From positions 1-64,000 of the forward strand of contig JAFSMO010000049.1 of the NCBI GenBank assembly GCA_017447865.1: 64,000 nt of DNA. The letters run 5' to 3'. Made by a program: the position numbers and the translations under genes. Source of the stretch: Thermoguttaceae bacterium. GTDB taxonomy: Bacteria > Planctomycetota > Planctomycetia > Pirellulales > Thermoguttaceae. This document shows positions 17,297 through 26,206 of this stretch, one piece after another (the stretch's first letter is position 1; each line of letters begins with the position of its first letter). Below the pieces are notes generated by a model. That model was not told the origin of the DNA and did no database searches. It saw nothing but the letters and a program-made list of their open reading frames with translations.

Positions 17297-17324
17297 TTGA
17301 AATTTGGCCAGGATGGAGTACAAT
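17297..17324 (+). promoter_or_regulatory. Sigma70-like promoter for the first PEP-CTERM gene
   Basis: TTGAAA at 17297-17302, a 16-nt spacer and TACAAT at 17319-17324, 55 bases before the start codon at 17380. Confidence 0.6.
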
Positions 17325-17379
17325 AATATTCCAGAACAGAATATTAATGTGAATTTTTGCCCCAAAAAGGTTTGAAACC

Positions 17380-20142
17380 ATGCGTTTTTCTATGCTTCGT
17401 ACCGTCGTTTTCCTGGCAGTTTTATCCCCCGCGGCCCTGTTTGCCGGGTCCGTCTGGAATGGCGGGACGGGAAGTTACACCGACGCGGCCCAATGGAGTG
17501 ATTACGCCGAAAACGGCAAATGGGTCATTTCCGGCGCCGATAATGAATTCACCACCGACGTGAATGTAACCGGCGGCGTGAATCTCACGGTCACCGGCTC
17601 CGGGACGGTCGTGGCGTTCAACACGGTCAGCGGAGCCTCCCGCGTGGAGCAGGGGAGCAACACCACGACCCTGACGATCCAGGACGGCGCGACGGTCAAA
17701 CTGGCGACGAATTCGCTTTCGATCTCGGACTCCTCCGGCGTCTCCACCGGCTACGTGAACGTGAACGGCGGAACGCTTAATGCAAACGGCAAGGAGATCC
17801 GCGTCGGTTTCCATCATCACGGCTACCTGAACGTCACCAACGGCGGCGTGGTCTCGGGCGTCGGGAGTCTGACCGTTGGCGGTCTGGACACGCGCCAGGG
17901 GATCGGGCACGTGACCGTCGGCGGCACCGATTCGGATTCGAATACCGGCTCGATCACGGCCACGACCATCAACATGGGCCTGAGCAGCCCCGGCACGACC
18001 GAAATGACGGTCAATAACGGTACGGTCTCCGCGACGAATTTTAATTTGGGCCTTAATACCGCGAACTCGGACGGCCAGGTCCACGACGTGACGCTCACCA
18101 TTAAGGAGAAAGGCACAGTCACGCTTTCCAACTCGTTTTCGGCCGCGAACCACGCCCAGAAGAACGCGCTGATCAATATTGACGGCGGTTTGCTTGCCGC
18201 GAACTACGTGAGGATCGGCGATACCGCGGGGACCGCCTCGGCGACCGTCACCAATGGCGGAACCATCCAGGGAAAAGAAGCGGTCATCATCGGAAACGAG
18301 ACCACCGGATCCGTCACGCTCACCGACGGCGGCAAGATTTTCGGCGGGTACGTCCAGGACGGCGGAACCACCGTTTACAAAAGTCTGTTCCTCGGCGGCT
18401 ATAACGGCACCGCGACGACCGGATCCGGGACCCTGACCATCACGAACGGCTCGGTCGATGTGAACACGGTCAACCTCGGCCGCCAGGGCGCCGGCACCAT
18501 CACCATGGACGCGGGAACCTTCACGGCCCACGGCATTTCCTACATCGGCATGGGGGGAGATGGAACGTTCACCCTGAACGGCGGAACCGTTACCATGCAG
18601 GAATTGGCTTTCAACCATGAGGGAGGCAAAAGCAACGGAAAACTCACCGTCAACGGAACCGGCGCGACGCTGACCGCTTCGAAACTCACGGTGAGTTCCG
18701 CCCAGGGAACCGCCCTGGTCGATATGAAAGCCGGGTCGGCTACGGTATCGGGCGGCACCACGGTCGGCCAAAACGGGACGCTGAACATTTCCGGAGGAAC
18801 CTTTGCGTCTGGCTGCTCGATCAGCAATAACGGCGTGGTGAACCTCTCCGGCGGAGCCATTACGGGAGCCACGACGGTCGGTCAGAACGGGACGCTGAAT
18901 ATGTCCGGCGGAACCATCAGCGGCAATCTCACGATCGGCCCCGGAACCCTTAACGTGAAGGATTCCACCGCAGAAGCGCCCGCGACCATTGGAAAAGAAA
19001 CCGTGATCAATGCGACCGGCACGTTGAACATAAACAGCCCGTTGAACTTCAACGTCAACAATTCCATAACGCTGAACGGCACGATGGACATCGGCGAGGG
19101 TGGAAATTTCACCGTTGCGACGACGAACCAGGTCTTCCGCGCAGGCCAGGGAAACATGAGCCCAACGCTGAATATTCACGACGGCGGCGTGCTGGAAGTT
19201 TCCGGCGGGACCCGCTTCCTGATGGGTGACGCGGCGACCGGCGTGGTCACGATCAACATCGACGGCGAGGGGAGCCTCCTGAAATACACCGGCACCGCGG
19301 AGTGTGCCCTTGGTTTCCACGGAACCGGTAAAACGACCCTCTCGAACGGCGGGAAAATCGACACCGTGAACCTTCAGGTCGGCGTGAACAATAATAACAA
19401 TGCGGGCGTGGTCCCCTCGGAACTCACGATCGTCGGCAAGGGTTCCGCCGTGACCGCCACCGGAACGGTTTCCATCGGTTCTGCCAACCAGAAGGGGATC
19501 CTGAACATGTACGCCACCGATGATGGTTTCGGGACCATCACCGCCGGAACGTTCAATCGCTACACCCAGAAGGAAAGTGAGATCAATCTCGGAATCGACC
19601 ACGGCGTTTTGATGACCGAAAACTACCCGGCGGATGGATACCAGATCGTGAAGGCCACGACGGTGAATAACTGGGCCGTGAACGACTCGAGCGTCTGGGA
19701 AACCAACGTCTCCGGCGGAACCGTGACCGCAACGCTGGCCGAAAACAAAAAGGCGGGCGATACGGAAGATGGAACGGTCGAAGTGACGGACGACCTCCAG
19801 ATCGCCGGCTGGGTGGATTACACGATCCCGGAAGGCTGGAACCTCGCGATGAGCTTCAGCGGCGTGACGGGCGGCGACGAAATGGAAAACCTGGCCAGCT
19901 GGATCAACGAGGGGCGTGAGGACGTGGCTTTTACCCCGGCCGGAAACTCGCTGACCCTCTTCGATATGCCGGCCATGAGCGGAGTTTTGGCCTGGGATCT
20001 GGCCGGGTTCAACGCTTTGTACGGAGCGAATCTTGCGCTCGAAAGCGTTTCGGTGTACGTTCCCGAACCTTCGGCTTTCCTGCTTTTGCTTCTCGGAGCC
20101 TTCGGCTTTCCCGTTTGGAAACGTGTTTTCGCGCGCCGTTGA
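17380..20142 (+). CDS. PEP-CTERM surface protein with autotransporter-like beta repeats (1)
   Basis: A 920-residue exported protein. It has an N-terminal signal (MRFSMLRTVVFLAVLSPAALFAG), then many Gly/Thr-rich beta-solenoid repeats of the autotransporter-adhesin style (VNGGTLNANG, ISGGTFASG, MSGGTISGN). The last 27 residues are a textbook PEP-CTERM signal: VPEPSAF, a Leu-rich membrane segment, then a basic RVFARR tail. In known systems an exosortase cleaves at this motif during export and cell-surface sorting. No exosortase gene lies in this window. The next gene has the same architecture. Function is probably structural or adhesive; the exact role is unknown. Confidence 0.87.
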   Translation: MRFSMLRTVVFLAVLSPAALFAGSVWNGGTGSYTDAAQWSDYAENGKWVISGADNEFTTDVNVTGGVNLTVTGSGTVVAFNTVSGASRVEQGSNTTTLTIQDGATVKLATNSLSISDSSGVSTGYVNVNGGTLNANGKEIRVGFHHHGYLNVTNGGVVSGVGSLTVGGLDTRQGIGHVTVGGTDSDSNTGSITATTINMGLSSPGTTEMTVNNGTVSATNFNLGLNTANSDGQVHDVTLTIKEKGTVTLSNSFSAANHAQKNALINIDGGLLAANYVRIGDTAGTASATVTNGGTIQGKEAVIIGNETTGSVTLTDGGKIFGGYVQDGGTTVYKSLFLGGYNGTATTGSGTLTITNGSVDVNTVNLGRQGAGTITMDAGTFTAHGISYIGMGGDGTFTLNGGTVTMQELAFNHEGGKSNGKLTVNGTGATLTASKLTVSSAQGTALVDMKAGSATVSGGTTVGQNGTLNISGGTFASGCSISNNGVVNLSGGAITGATTVGQNGTLNMSGGTISGNLTIGPGTLNVKDSTAEAPATIGKETVINATGTLNINSPLNFNVNNSITLNGTMDIGEGGNFTVATTNQVFRAGQGNMSPTLNIHDGGVLEVSGGTRFLMGDAATGVVTINIDGEGSLLKYTGTAECALGFHGTGKTTLSNGGKIDTVNLQVGVNNNNNAGVVPSELTIVGKGSAVTATGTVSIGSANQKGILNMYATDDGFGTITAGTFNRYTQKESEINLGIDHGVLMTENYPADGYQIVKATTVNNWAVNDSSVWETNVSGGTVTATLAENKKAGDTEDGTVEVTDDLQIAGWVDYTIPEGWNLAMSFSGVTGGDEMENLASWINEGREDVAFTPAGNSLTLFDMPAMSGVLAWDLAGFNALYGANLALESVSVYVPEPSAFLLLLLGAFGFPVWKRVFARR

Positions 20143-20205
20143 TCGGAGCTTTGAATTCCTTATTAATTACCAACGATTAAGCATTTTTTTGATCGAGAGA
20201 ATAAT

Positions 20206-23200
20206 ATGCGCAAGACCCAAATCCCATTTTTGTTTTTCCTGCTCCTGACGTTTGGTCTGAGTCCTGTTTTTGCGGTGGATATAACGGAGGAGGCGGATCC
20301 GTACGTTCTGACGGCGAGCGGTACGGACGCAAACGCCTACACGGCGACGGCTCCGCACGTCCTGAAAGTCACTGGTGCGGCCGCAAACTTTACGCTGAGC
20401 GGGGAAATCAGCGGTCCCATCCGTCTGGTCGTGGAGTATAACTCGGGGGCTTCGTTTAACAATACGGCACGCCTGATGCTCACGAACGCTTCCAATTCCT
20501 TCACAGGCGGGATCCAGCTCACTTCCGGCACGATGCGCGTTACGAATATGGGGGCCTTGGCGGGGAACCAGCTCGACTTTAACGGTGGCGTCCTCATGGT
20601 CGCGGACAACGTCTCGACGTTCGAAGGGAATATTACCCTGGCCGCGGGAAGCTGGGGCGGGCTGCGAACGGGCGTGAACACCACGTTCTCCGGCGTGATT
20701 TCCGGTGAAGGCGATTTGGTCGTCGTGACGGAAAACGGCGCCCAGACGATCCTCACGGGCGAGAACACCTACACGGGCGTGACGTCGGTCGGAACCGTCC
20801 AGGGCGGCGCGAACACGGCCGGTGTTTTGGTCCTCGGCGCGGATAATACGCTCCCCGCTACGACCGTTTTGGAAATCGGAACCTCACAAAACGCCACGTA
20901 CACGTACACGAACAATTCCCGCGCGGAGGTCCAGCTCAACGGAAAGACCAACACCGTGGCGGGCCTTTATGGAAACGCGACCGCGAACCTCATCGGCAGC
21001 GGCACGCTGAATATTAACGTCCCGGACGGTCAGTCGTACGAGTACAAAGGAAAATTCACCACGTCCCCGTCCATCGGGATCGGCGGCGCTGGCACGCAGA
21101 TTTTCTCGAATACCGGGGCGGTCACGCTCGGGACCGTCACGCTTACGTCCGGCGCGCTGAACTTTACCAACGCTCCGGAAGCCACGGTCACGCTCGGCGC
21201 TCTGGCGGTGGGTGAAGGCACGATGGACCTCAATGGCCGCCCCATGACCGTCCCGGCAAACAAGATCACCGGCGGCGGGAACGCGGCCAAAGTCACCAAC
21301 TCGGCCGAAACGGCTTCAACCGTCACGCTGACCTACACCGCGGACACGAATCAGGACATTTCGTTCCTCACGGGCAACATTCACGTCATTGCGGACGGTT
21401 CTGCCGGCGCGCGCCTGAATCTGACCCGCAAGGCGCAGACCTTCACGGGCGGGTTCACGGTGAAAGGCGGAGTCGCTCGTTCGGTCGATGCCGGAGACTG
21501 GGATGGAAGCCTTTTGGGCGCAGTCCCTGAAGAATTCGTCGCGGACGCGATCATTCTGGACGGCGGGACCCTTCAGAACCAGAACGGAAACATCACGATC
21601 CCGGCCACGCAGGGGATCACCGTCACGGAAAACGGCGGCAGCATGCGGATCGGCTTCCAGAGCACCCAGGCGGCATTTTTGAACTCCGTCATTTCCGGGG
21701 ATGGCTGGTTTGGCGTGAGCTGCGACGGTGAGGGCGTCGTGAATCTCAACGCGCAAAACACGTACACCGGCGAGACGCGCATCGGGACCAAAATGAACGC
21801 TCACGCGACGGGTACCGGAGCGGTGCTTGGAACGAACGTGGACGGCGCGCTTCCCCAAACGACCGACGTCGTTTTCGGAAACACCGGCGCGAATTTGCGG
21901 CTTTACGGCACCACGCAGTCGATCGGTGCTCTGATCAGCCGGGCCGACTGCGACCCCGCGCAGATCGCTGGTGAGGCGGCCGACATGGGCGTGATCTCCA
22001 CCACGGAAACCTCTTTGCTGACGATCGGAAACCAGAACGCCAGCGGGATCTACACCGGCCGGATCCATAACGTTTCGACGGACACCACGAAGACCGTCCA
22101 ACTGACGAAAGTCGGCACCGGCACGCAGACCCTCGGCGGAACGCTCGAAAACACGAAGACCGACCTGATCCTTCAGGACGGCACGGTCGAGCTGGATAAA
22201 TCGGCCGACAAATACGCCGTCCGCAATGCCACGGTCTCCGGCGGCACGCTGAAACTGACCGGCACCGGAACGGATCAGATCGGCGGGACCCTCACGATGG
22301 AAAAGAGCACCGGGACGCGCGCAGTCCTGGACCTGAACGGAAAGACGGAAACCGTTTCCACCTTGACCCTTCCGGAGACAAATGCCGCAGCGGGTGAAAC
22401 GCTCCCGCTGATCCAGATGAACGGCGGCTCACTGACCGCCACGCTTCCGTCGCCGACCGGCTCGGAACTGCCCGTTTACGCGAACGTGACCAACGATTCC
22501 GAAGACCTCTCCGTTTTCTCCCTGAGCGTCCCGGGCACCTCGCGCTGGGGCATTGGCATGACCGGGAACATTCAGTTCGTCAAGCAGGGCGGCGGCCGGC
22601 TTTACTCGGGCCTCGGGAAAAACTACACGGGTGGAACGGTGATCGAGGCCGGAATTTTCTATTCCGACGGCGGAAACACCGGCTCCGGCGCGATCGAATT
22701 CAAAAACGGCGCGACGCTGATGAACGGCGGCACGACGACTTTCGCAAACGACCTGGTCCTGACCGGGAACGGAAACCTGCGCGCCGGCGGCGGTTCCACC
22801 GGGACCGTCCTGACGTTCAACGGCGAAATCTCCGGCGATGGCAAACTGACGTTCAATAATGCCGAGGGCAACGGTGGGAATTTCGTCCTCGCGGGCGAAA
22901 ACACGTACACCGGCGGCACGGAAATGCTCGGCTCCGGCGCGAACGGCGCGGGTTACAACGTCACGCTGGGCAGCAGCAGCGCCCTTGGAACCGGTCCTCT
23001 GACCGTGAACGGCGCGAGCACGTCCCCTTACGGCCTGGTCCTCGATACCACGTCGGGAAACCTTGATGTGGCGAACCAGATCGTCGTGAACTCGGGGAAA
23101 ACCCTCGAGATCACCAAGACGGGTGACGATGAGGCGGCCCTTTCCGGGAAGGTCAGCGGCGCGGGCAATCTGGACGTTAACAGCGTGAGGTTCAATCTGG

Positions 23201-23544
23201 ATCTGGATAAACTGATCGCGGAAGGTTCCTCCGTGCTTTGGGACTTCACCGGCTCGGGGAAATTCGAGGGCGTGACCTTCAACGTGATCACGGAGGATCC
23301 TGAAATGTACGACGGAAAAATCATCAAACTCGCCGAGGAAGAAGCCATCCTCGAAGGGATCGAGCTCGCGGGCGTCTATTTCGAGGAAGCCGGCGGGGAC
23401 ATTTGGGACTTCGGCCTTGACGCCGTAGGAAACCTCTGGATGAGCCTGAAAGGGGAAAGTGGCGGCGGCGTTCCGGAACCCGCCACTTGGGCGCTTTTGC
23501 TCCTCGGTATGCTGGGGCTTTGCGTGAAGTACCGCCGGTCGTAA
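20206..23544 (+). CDS. PEP-CTERM surface protein with autotransporter-associated beta-strand repeats (2)
   Basis: 1112 residues. The signal peptide is MRKTQIPFLFFLLLTFGLSPVFA. The body is built of autotransporter-associated beta-strand repeats, recognisable as GVISGEGDLVV with ENTYTGVTS near residue 170 and GEISGDGKLTF with ENTYTGGTEM near residue 890. It ends with the PEP-CTERM signal VPEPATWALLLLG...KYRRS. It sits 63 bases after the other PEP-CTERM gene in the same direction with no clear terminator between, so the two are probably co-transcribed and co-sorted. A purine-rich GAGAGAATA precedes the ATG. Confidence 0.88.
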   Translation: MRKTQIPFLFFLLLTFGLSPVFAVDITEEADPYVLTASGTDANAYTATAPHVLKVTGAAANFTLSGEISGPIRLVVEYNSGASFNNTARLMLTNASNSFTGGIQLTSGTMRVTNMGALAGNQLDFNGGVLMVADNVSTFEGNITLAAGSWGGLRTGVNTTFSGVISGEGDLVVVTENGAQTILTGENTYTGVTSVGTVQGGANTAGVLVLGADNTLPATTVLEIGTSQNATYTYTNNSRAEVQLNGKTNTVAGLYGNATANLIGSGTLNINVPDGQSYEYKGKFTTSPSIGIGGAGTQIFSNTGAVTLGTVTLTSGALNFTNAPEATVTLGALAVGEGTMDLNGRPMTVPANKITGGGNAAKVTNSAETASTVTLTYTADTNQDISFLTGNIHVIADGSAGARLNLTRKAQTFTGGFTVKGGVARSVDAGDWDGSLLGAVPEEFVADAIILDGGTLQNQNGNITIPATQGITVTENGGSMRIGFQSTQAAFLNSVISGDGWFGVSCDGEGVVNLNAQNTYTGETRIGTKMNAHATGTGAVLGTNVDGALPQTTDVVFGNTGANLRLYGTTQSIGALISRADCDPAQIAGEAADMGVISTTETSLLTIGNQNASGIYTGRIHNVSTDTTKTVQLTKVGTGTQTLGGTLENTKTDLILQDGTVELDKSADKYAVRNATVSGGTLKLTGTGTDQIGGTLTMEKSTGTRAVLDLNGKTETVSTLTLPETNAAAGETLPLIQMNGGSLTATLPSPTGSELPVYANVTNDSEDLSVFSLSVPGTSRWGIGMTGNIQFVKQGGGRLYSGLGKNYTGGTVIEAGIFYSDGGNTGSGAIEFKNGATLMNGGTTTFANDLVLTGNGNLRAGGGSTGTVLTFNGEISGDGKLTFNNAEGNGGNFVLAGENTYTGGTEMLGSGANGAGYNVTLGSSSALGTGPLTVNGASTSPYGLVLDTTSGNLDVANQIVVNSGKTLEITKTGDDEAALSGKVSGAGNLDVNSVRFNLDLDKLIAEGSSVLWDFTGSGKFEGVTFNVITEDPEMYDGKIIKLAEEEAILEGIELAGVYFEEAGGDIWDFGLDAVGNLWMSLKGESGGGVPEPATWALLLLGMLGLCVKYRRS

Positions 23545-23605
23545 AATCATAAAAATCTTTCAGAACGGCGCGGACGTTTAGTTGGACCCAACGAGAAATC
23601 ACCCC

Positions 23606-24121
23606 ATGGCAGAAAACGCACTCACCCAGGCAGCAATCGGTTTTTTAACGGTCGTGGACGAACCGGCCCACGGACTATTCGGCGGATACTTGATCCTGAA
23701 CCCGGCGGGCCGCCCCGTGGAATTCCACTGCACCGCACCGGTGAAGCCGAACCGGGCGCAGGAGATCCTCTACGGCACGACGCTCCAGCCGTACCTCTAC
23801 GGCGAGCAGATCGCCCGCGCCCTGATCGAGAAATCGAAGATTCTGCCGCGGGTCGTCTGCTTCGATCAGGCCTGCGCGATGTGCGTCCGTCCGATCGTCT
23901 CGGTCCCTGCGATCCTCGTCGAGCCGGCGGAGGGCGCCGAGTCGGTGCCGGACTCGCAGATTTTGTGGCAGAAAAAGCAGATCCTTTCCGCCCTTCCTGA
24001 CCAGCCCGGCGACATTCCGGCCGTGCGGAAGGTTCTGGCGGAGCTCGTGATCGAGTTCGACTTCATGGAACCGTTCGAGCGGATCCGGAGCGCCATTTCC
24101 GAGGCGCAGAAGGGGATTTGA
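23606..24121 (+). CDS. Conserved planctomycete hypothetical protein
   Basis: 171 residues from ATG 23606; an upstream TTG at 23582 is possible but less natural. The sequence contains HGLFGGYLILNPAGRP, EFHCTAPVKPNRAQEILYG and LYGEQIARALIEK, which I recognise as a protein conserved in planctomycete genomes without an assigned function. There is no signal peptide or membrane segment, so it is cytoplasmic. It lies 61 bases after the second PEP-CTERM gene and before the DUF1080 gene, all in the same direction. I cannot name a reaction. Confidence 0.75.
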   Translation: MAENALTQAAIGFLTVVDEPAHGLFGGYLILNPAGRPVEFHCTAPVKPNRAQEILYGTTLQPYLYGEQIARALIEKSKILPRVVCFDQACAMCVRPIVSVPAILVEPAEGAESVPDSQILWQKKQILSALPDQPGDIPAVRKVLAELVIEFDFMEPFERIRSAISEAQKGI

Positions 24122-24216
24122 TCCAGCTCCCTTGATTCCGAAATTCATTAATATTCTGATGCACTGAGGGAGGTCGGTCGATCTTCCTCCCGTTTTCATT
24201 TTTCAGGAGATTTTTC

Positions 24217-25017
24217 ATGAAACGCACCTTCCTTTCCATTCTCGCGTTTACCGCGTCCACCCTTTTCCTTGCCGGCGCTCTGCATGCGGCGGGCCTGATT
24301 TTCGCCGATGACGGCCGCGTCGGGTACGAAGAAAACCCGAAGCAGTGGTGGAGCGAATACGTGGTCCACGACATTCGCCGCCCGGTTCCGAAGAAAGTCG
24401 AAGTCGATCCGGCCAACATCAAGTTCCTCCCGCCTCCTCCGGACGCGAAAGTCCTCTTTGACGGCAAAAACCTCGACCAGTGGCAGCCGACCAAGTGGAT
24501 CGTGACTGAAGACGGTCTTCTCGAGTGCACCGAAGGCCCGGTCACGACGAAAGACGAGTTCGGCGACTTCCAGCTCCACCTCGAGTTCAAATCCCCGAAA
24601 GACTTCGAAGGTCCGTGGGGGAACTGCGGCAATAACGGCGTGCTGATTTTCGATAATGTGGAGATCCAGATCTTCGATAATTGCACGCGGAACACGTACC
24701 CGGACGGCTGGTGCGGCTCGGTTTACGGCCAGAACCCGCCGCTGGTGAACGCCTGCATTCCGGTCGGGAACTGGAACACGTACGACATTTTCTTCAAGGC
24801 TCCGACCTGGACGGAAGACGGCAAAGAGAAGGAGCCGGCCCGCGTGACGATCATGCATAACGGCGTGATGATCCAGAACAGCACGGTCATTTACGGCGGC
24901 ACGGGCCACGGCACGCTTCCGACCCCGTTCAATGGCCGCACGAAGGGCCACATTTCGTTCTCCGGCCACGGCTGCCCGGTCCAGTTCCGCAACGTCTGGA
25001 TCCGCGCGGAGGAGTGA
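24217..25017 (+). CDS. Secreted DUF1080 (3-keto-disaccharide hydrolase family) protein
   Basis: 266 residues with a signal peptide (MKRTFLSILAFTASTLFLAGALHA) and one DUF1080 concanavalin-like beta-sandwich domain. Hallmarks are VLFDGKNLDQWQ, the FGDFQLHLEFK strand, NNGVLIFDNVEIQIFDN and FRNVWIRAEE at the end. Members of the family hydrolyse 3-keto-glycosides or bind carbohydrate, and are strongly expanded in planctomycetes. AGGAG precedes the ATG and a strong terminator follows. The substrate is not readable from the sequence. Confidence 0.9.
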   Translation: MKRTFLSILAFTASTLFLAGALHAAGLIFADDGRVGYEENPKQWWSEYVVHDIRRPVPKKVEVDPANIKFLPPPPDAKVLFDGKNLDQWQPTKWIVTEDGLLECTEGPVTTKDEFGDFQLHLEFKSPKDFEGPWGNCGNNGVLIFDNVEIQIFDNCTRNTYPDGWCGSVYGQNPPLVNACIPVGNWNTYDIFFKAPTWTEDGKEKEPARVTIMHNGVMIQNSTVIYGGTGHGTLPTPFNGRTKGHISFSGHGCPVQFRNVWIRAEE

Positions 25018-25060
25018 TCCCGGCGAGAATCGCAAATAAAGGTTGTCAATGAAGAAGGAA

Positions 25061-25105
25061 AGAGGCGCTTCCCGTTTCAGTGAAACAGGCGGCGCCTCTG
25101 TTTTT
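25061..25105 (+). terminator. Terminator after the DUF1080 gene
   Basis: AGAGGCGC (25061-25068) pairs with GCGCCTCT (25092-25099), with an inner GTTTC/GAAAC stem and a TTTTT run. It separates the GC-rich block from the A/T-rich restriction locus transcribed toward it. Confidence 0.85.
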
Positions 25106-25111
25106 AGCGGC

Positions 25112-26206
25112 TTAGCCCTCTAATCGATCACCATAAGGCAAAGCCTTGATGTAATCTTCCATAAACTGCCAATCTGGATTTCCAGAGGAATCGACAGGGA
25201 GTTTAATAATGGATTTGCCAAATTTTTTAACATCGTGAGGCTTGCGACCATAACTCCATCTATATTTATCTTTCATAATGATTGTACATAAGAAAGACGC
25301 AATATAAGGATTCATCTCATGATGCCTGAGATAAAATGCAGTGATATCATGACTACAGGTAAATTGTTCGGGCTGATAAAATGCATTGCATACTGAACCA
25401 TTTACGGTTACTGCAATACAATTTCCATCATACATCTTTTTAGCAAGAGTCCAATCTTCACCACCAACCTTGTCCCATTGTTTAATATCTTCAATACTAT
25501 AGAACTCCGTAACACCATTGTTGCTTTCAGTTGAAGCAAGAAACGGTATATTACCTTCGGTTGAATGTTCAGGCTTTTTATTGTAAAAACCTCCACGAAG
25601 TTTGAAAACATCGTTTAATGTAAATTCTTTCCAATCCTTCACATGCAAATCAGGAGCGTGCCCGCTTTTGATCTTTGTGGTTAGCGGCTTATGATGAAGT
25701 GACTTGATATAATTTTCCATAAACTGCCAATCGGGAACATATCCATCGTCAGAATATTTATGAGAAGTATCTATAATTGGGGTTCCGTCTGCATTATGCT
25801 GAATAGGGAGACAAATTTCTGTTATTCTCATATTATTCAAAGTCCATTTACGACCATACGAAAACCTGTATTTTTCCTTTCGTATAGTTGCGGCCATAAA
25901 CAGACCAATGGACTCATTAAAACCATCGAATGTCGAATACAAAGCATTAACATCATCTGTTGCCCAATAAGGCTTAGGCTGATAAAATGCTTCGCCAACC
26001 GAACCATTATAACTCAAAGAAATAGTATTACCATCATGTATTGGCTTCTGTGCAATATGGTTTGATACACCATTGTTTGAATCAATGGCTCCGATATAAG
26101 GTATATTTCCGTCTTCTTGGTCTTCTGCAGTCAACCTCTTACCTTTCTTAATATTAAATAAACGACCAAGAGTAAATCTTTTCCAGTTTTCAAGATCAAG
26201 CTTCAT
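25112..26206 (-). CDS. Specificity (S) subunit of a restriction-modification system
   Basis: 364 residues from ATG 26206, which overlaps the end of the upstream methylase-nuclease gene by 11 bases. The later start was preferred because the upstream Met lies deep inside that gene. It has two target-recognition domains of the HsdS type, each opening similarly (WKRFTLGRLFNIKKGKRL near residue 8 and WKEFTLNDVFKLRGGFYN near 195) and each carrying SNNGVS/SNNGVT, NGSV and YGRK motifs. It should choose the DNA target of the neighbouring RM protein. The region is visibly A/T-rich compared with its flanks, suggesting transfer. Confidence 0.88.
   Translation of the reverse strand: MKLDLENWKRFTLGRLFNIKKGKRLTAEDQEDGNIPYIGAIDSNNGVSNHIAQKPIHDGNTISLSYNGSVGEAFYQPKPYWATDDVNALYSTFDGFNESIGLFMAATIRKEKYRFSYGRKWTLNNMRITEICLPIQHNADGTPIIDTSHKYSDDGYVPDWQFMENYIKSLHHKPLTTKIKSGHAPDLHVKDWKEFTLNDVFKLRGGFYNKKPEHSTEGNIPFLASTESNNGVTEFYSIEDIKQWDKVGGEDWTLAKKMYDGNCIAVTVNGSVCNAFYQPEQFTCSHDITAFYLRHHEMNPYIASFLCTIIMKDKYRWSYGRKPHDVKKFGKSIIKLPVDSSGNPDWQFMEDYIKALPYGDRLEG

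Noticed and set aside
15878..17365. Minus-strand open frame of 495 codons opposite the phosphatase
   Set aside because: The phosphatase strand has a signal peptide, ribosome site and the Cx5R motif; this one has none.
17422..19602. Minus-strand open frame of 726 codons
   Set aside because: Shadow of the repetitive PEP-CTERM gene; repeats on one strand produce long open frames on the other.
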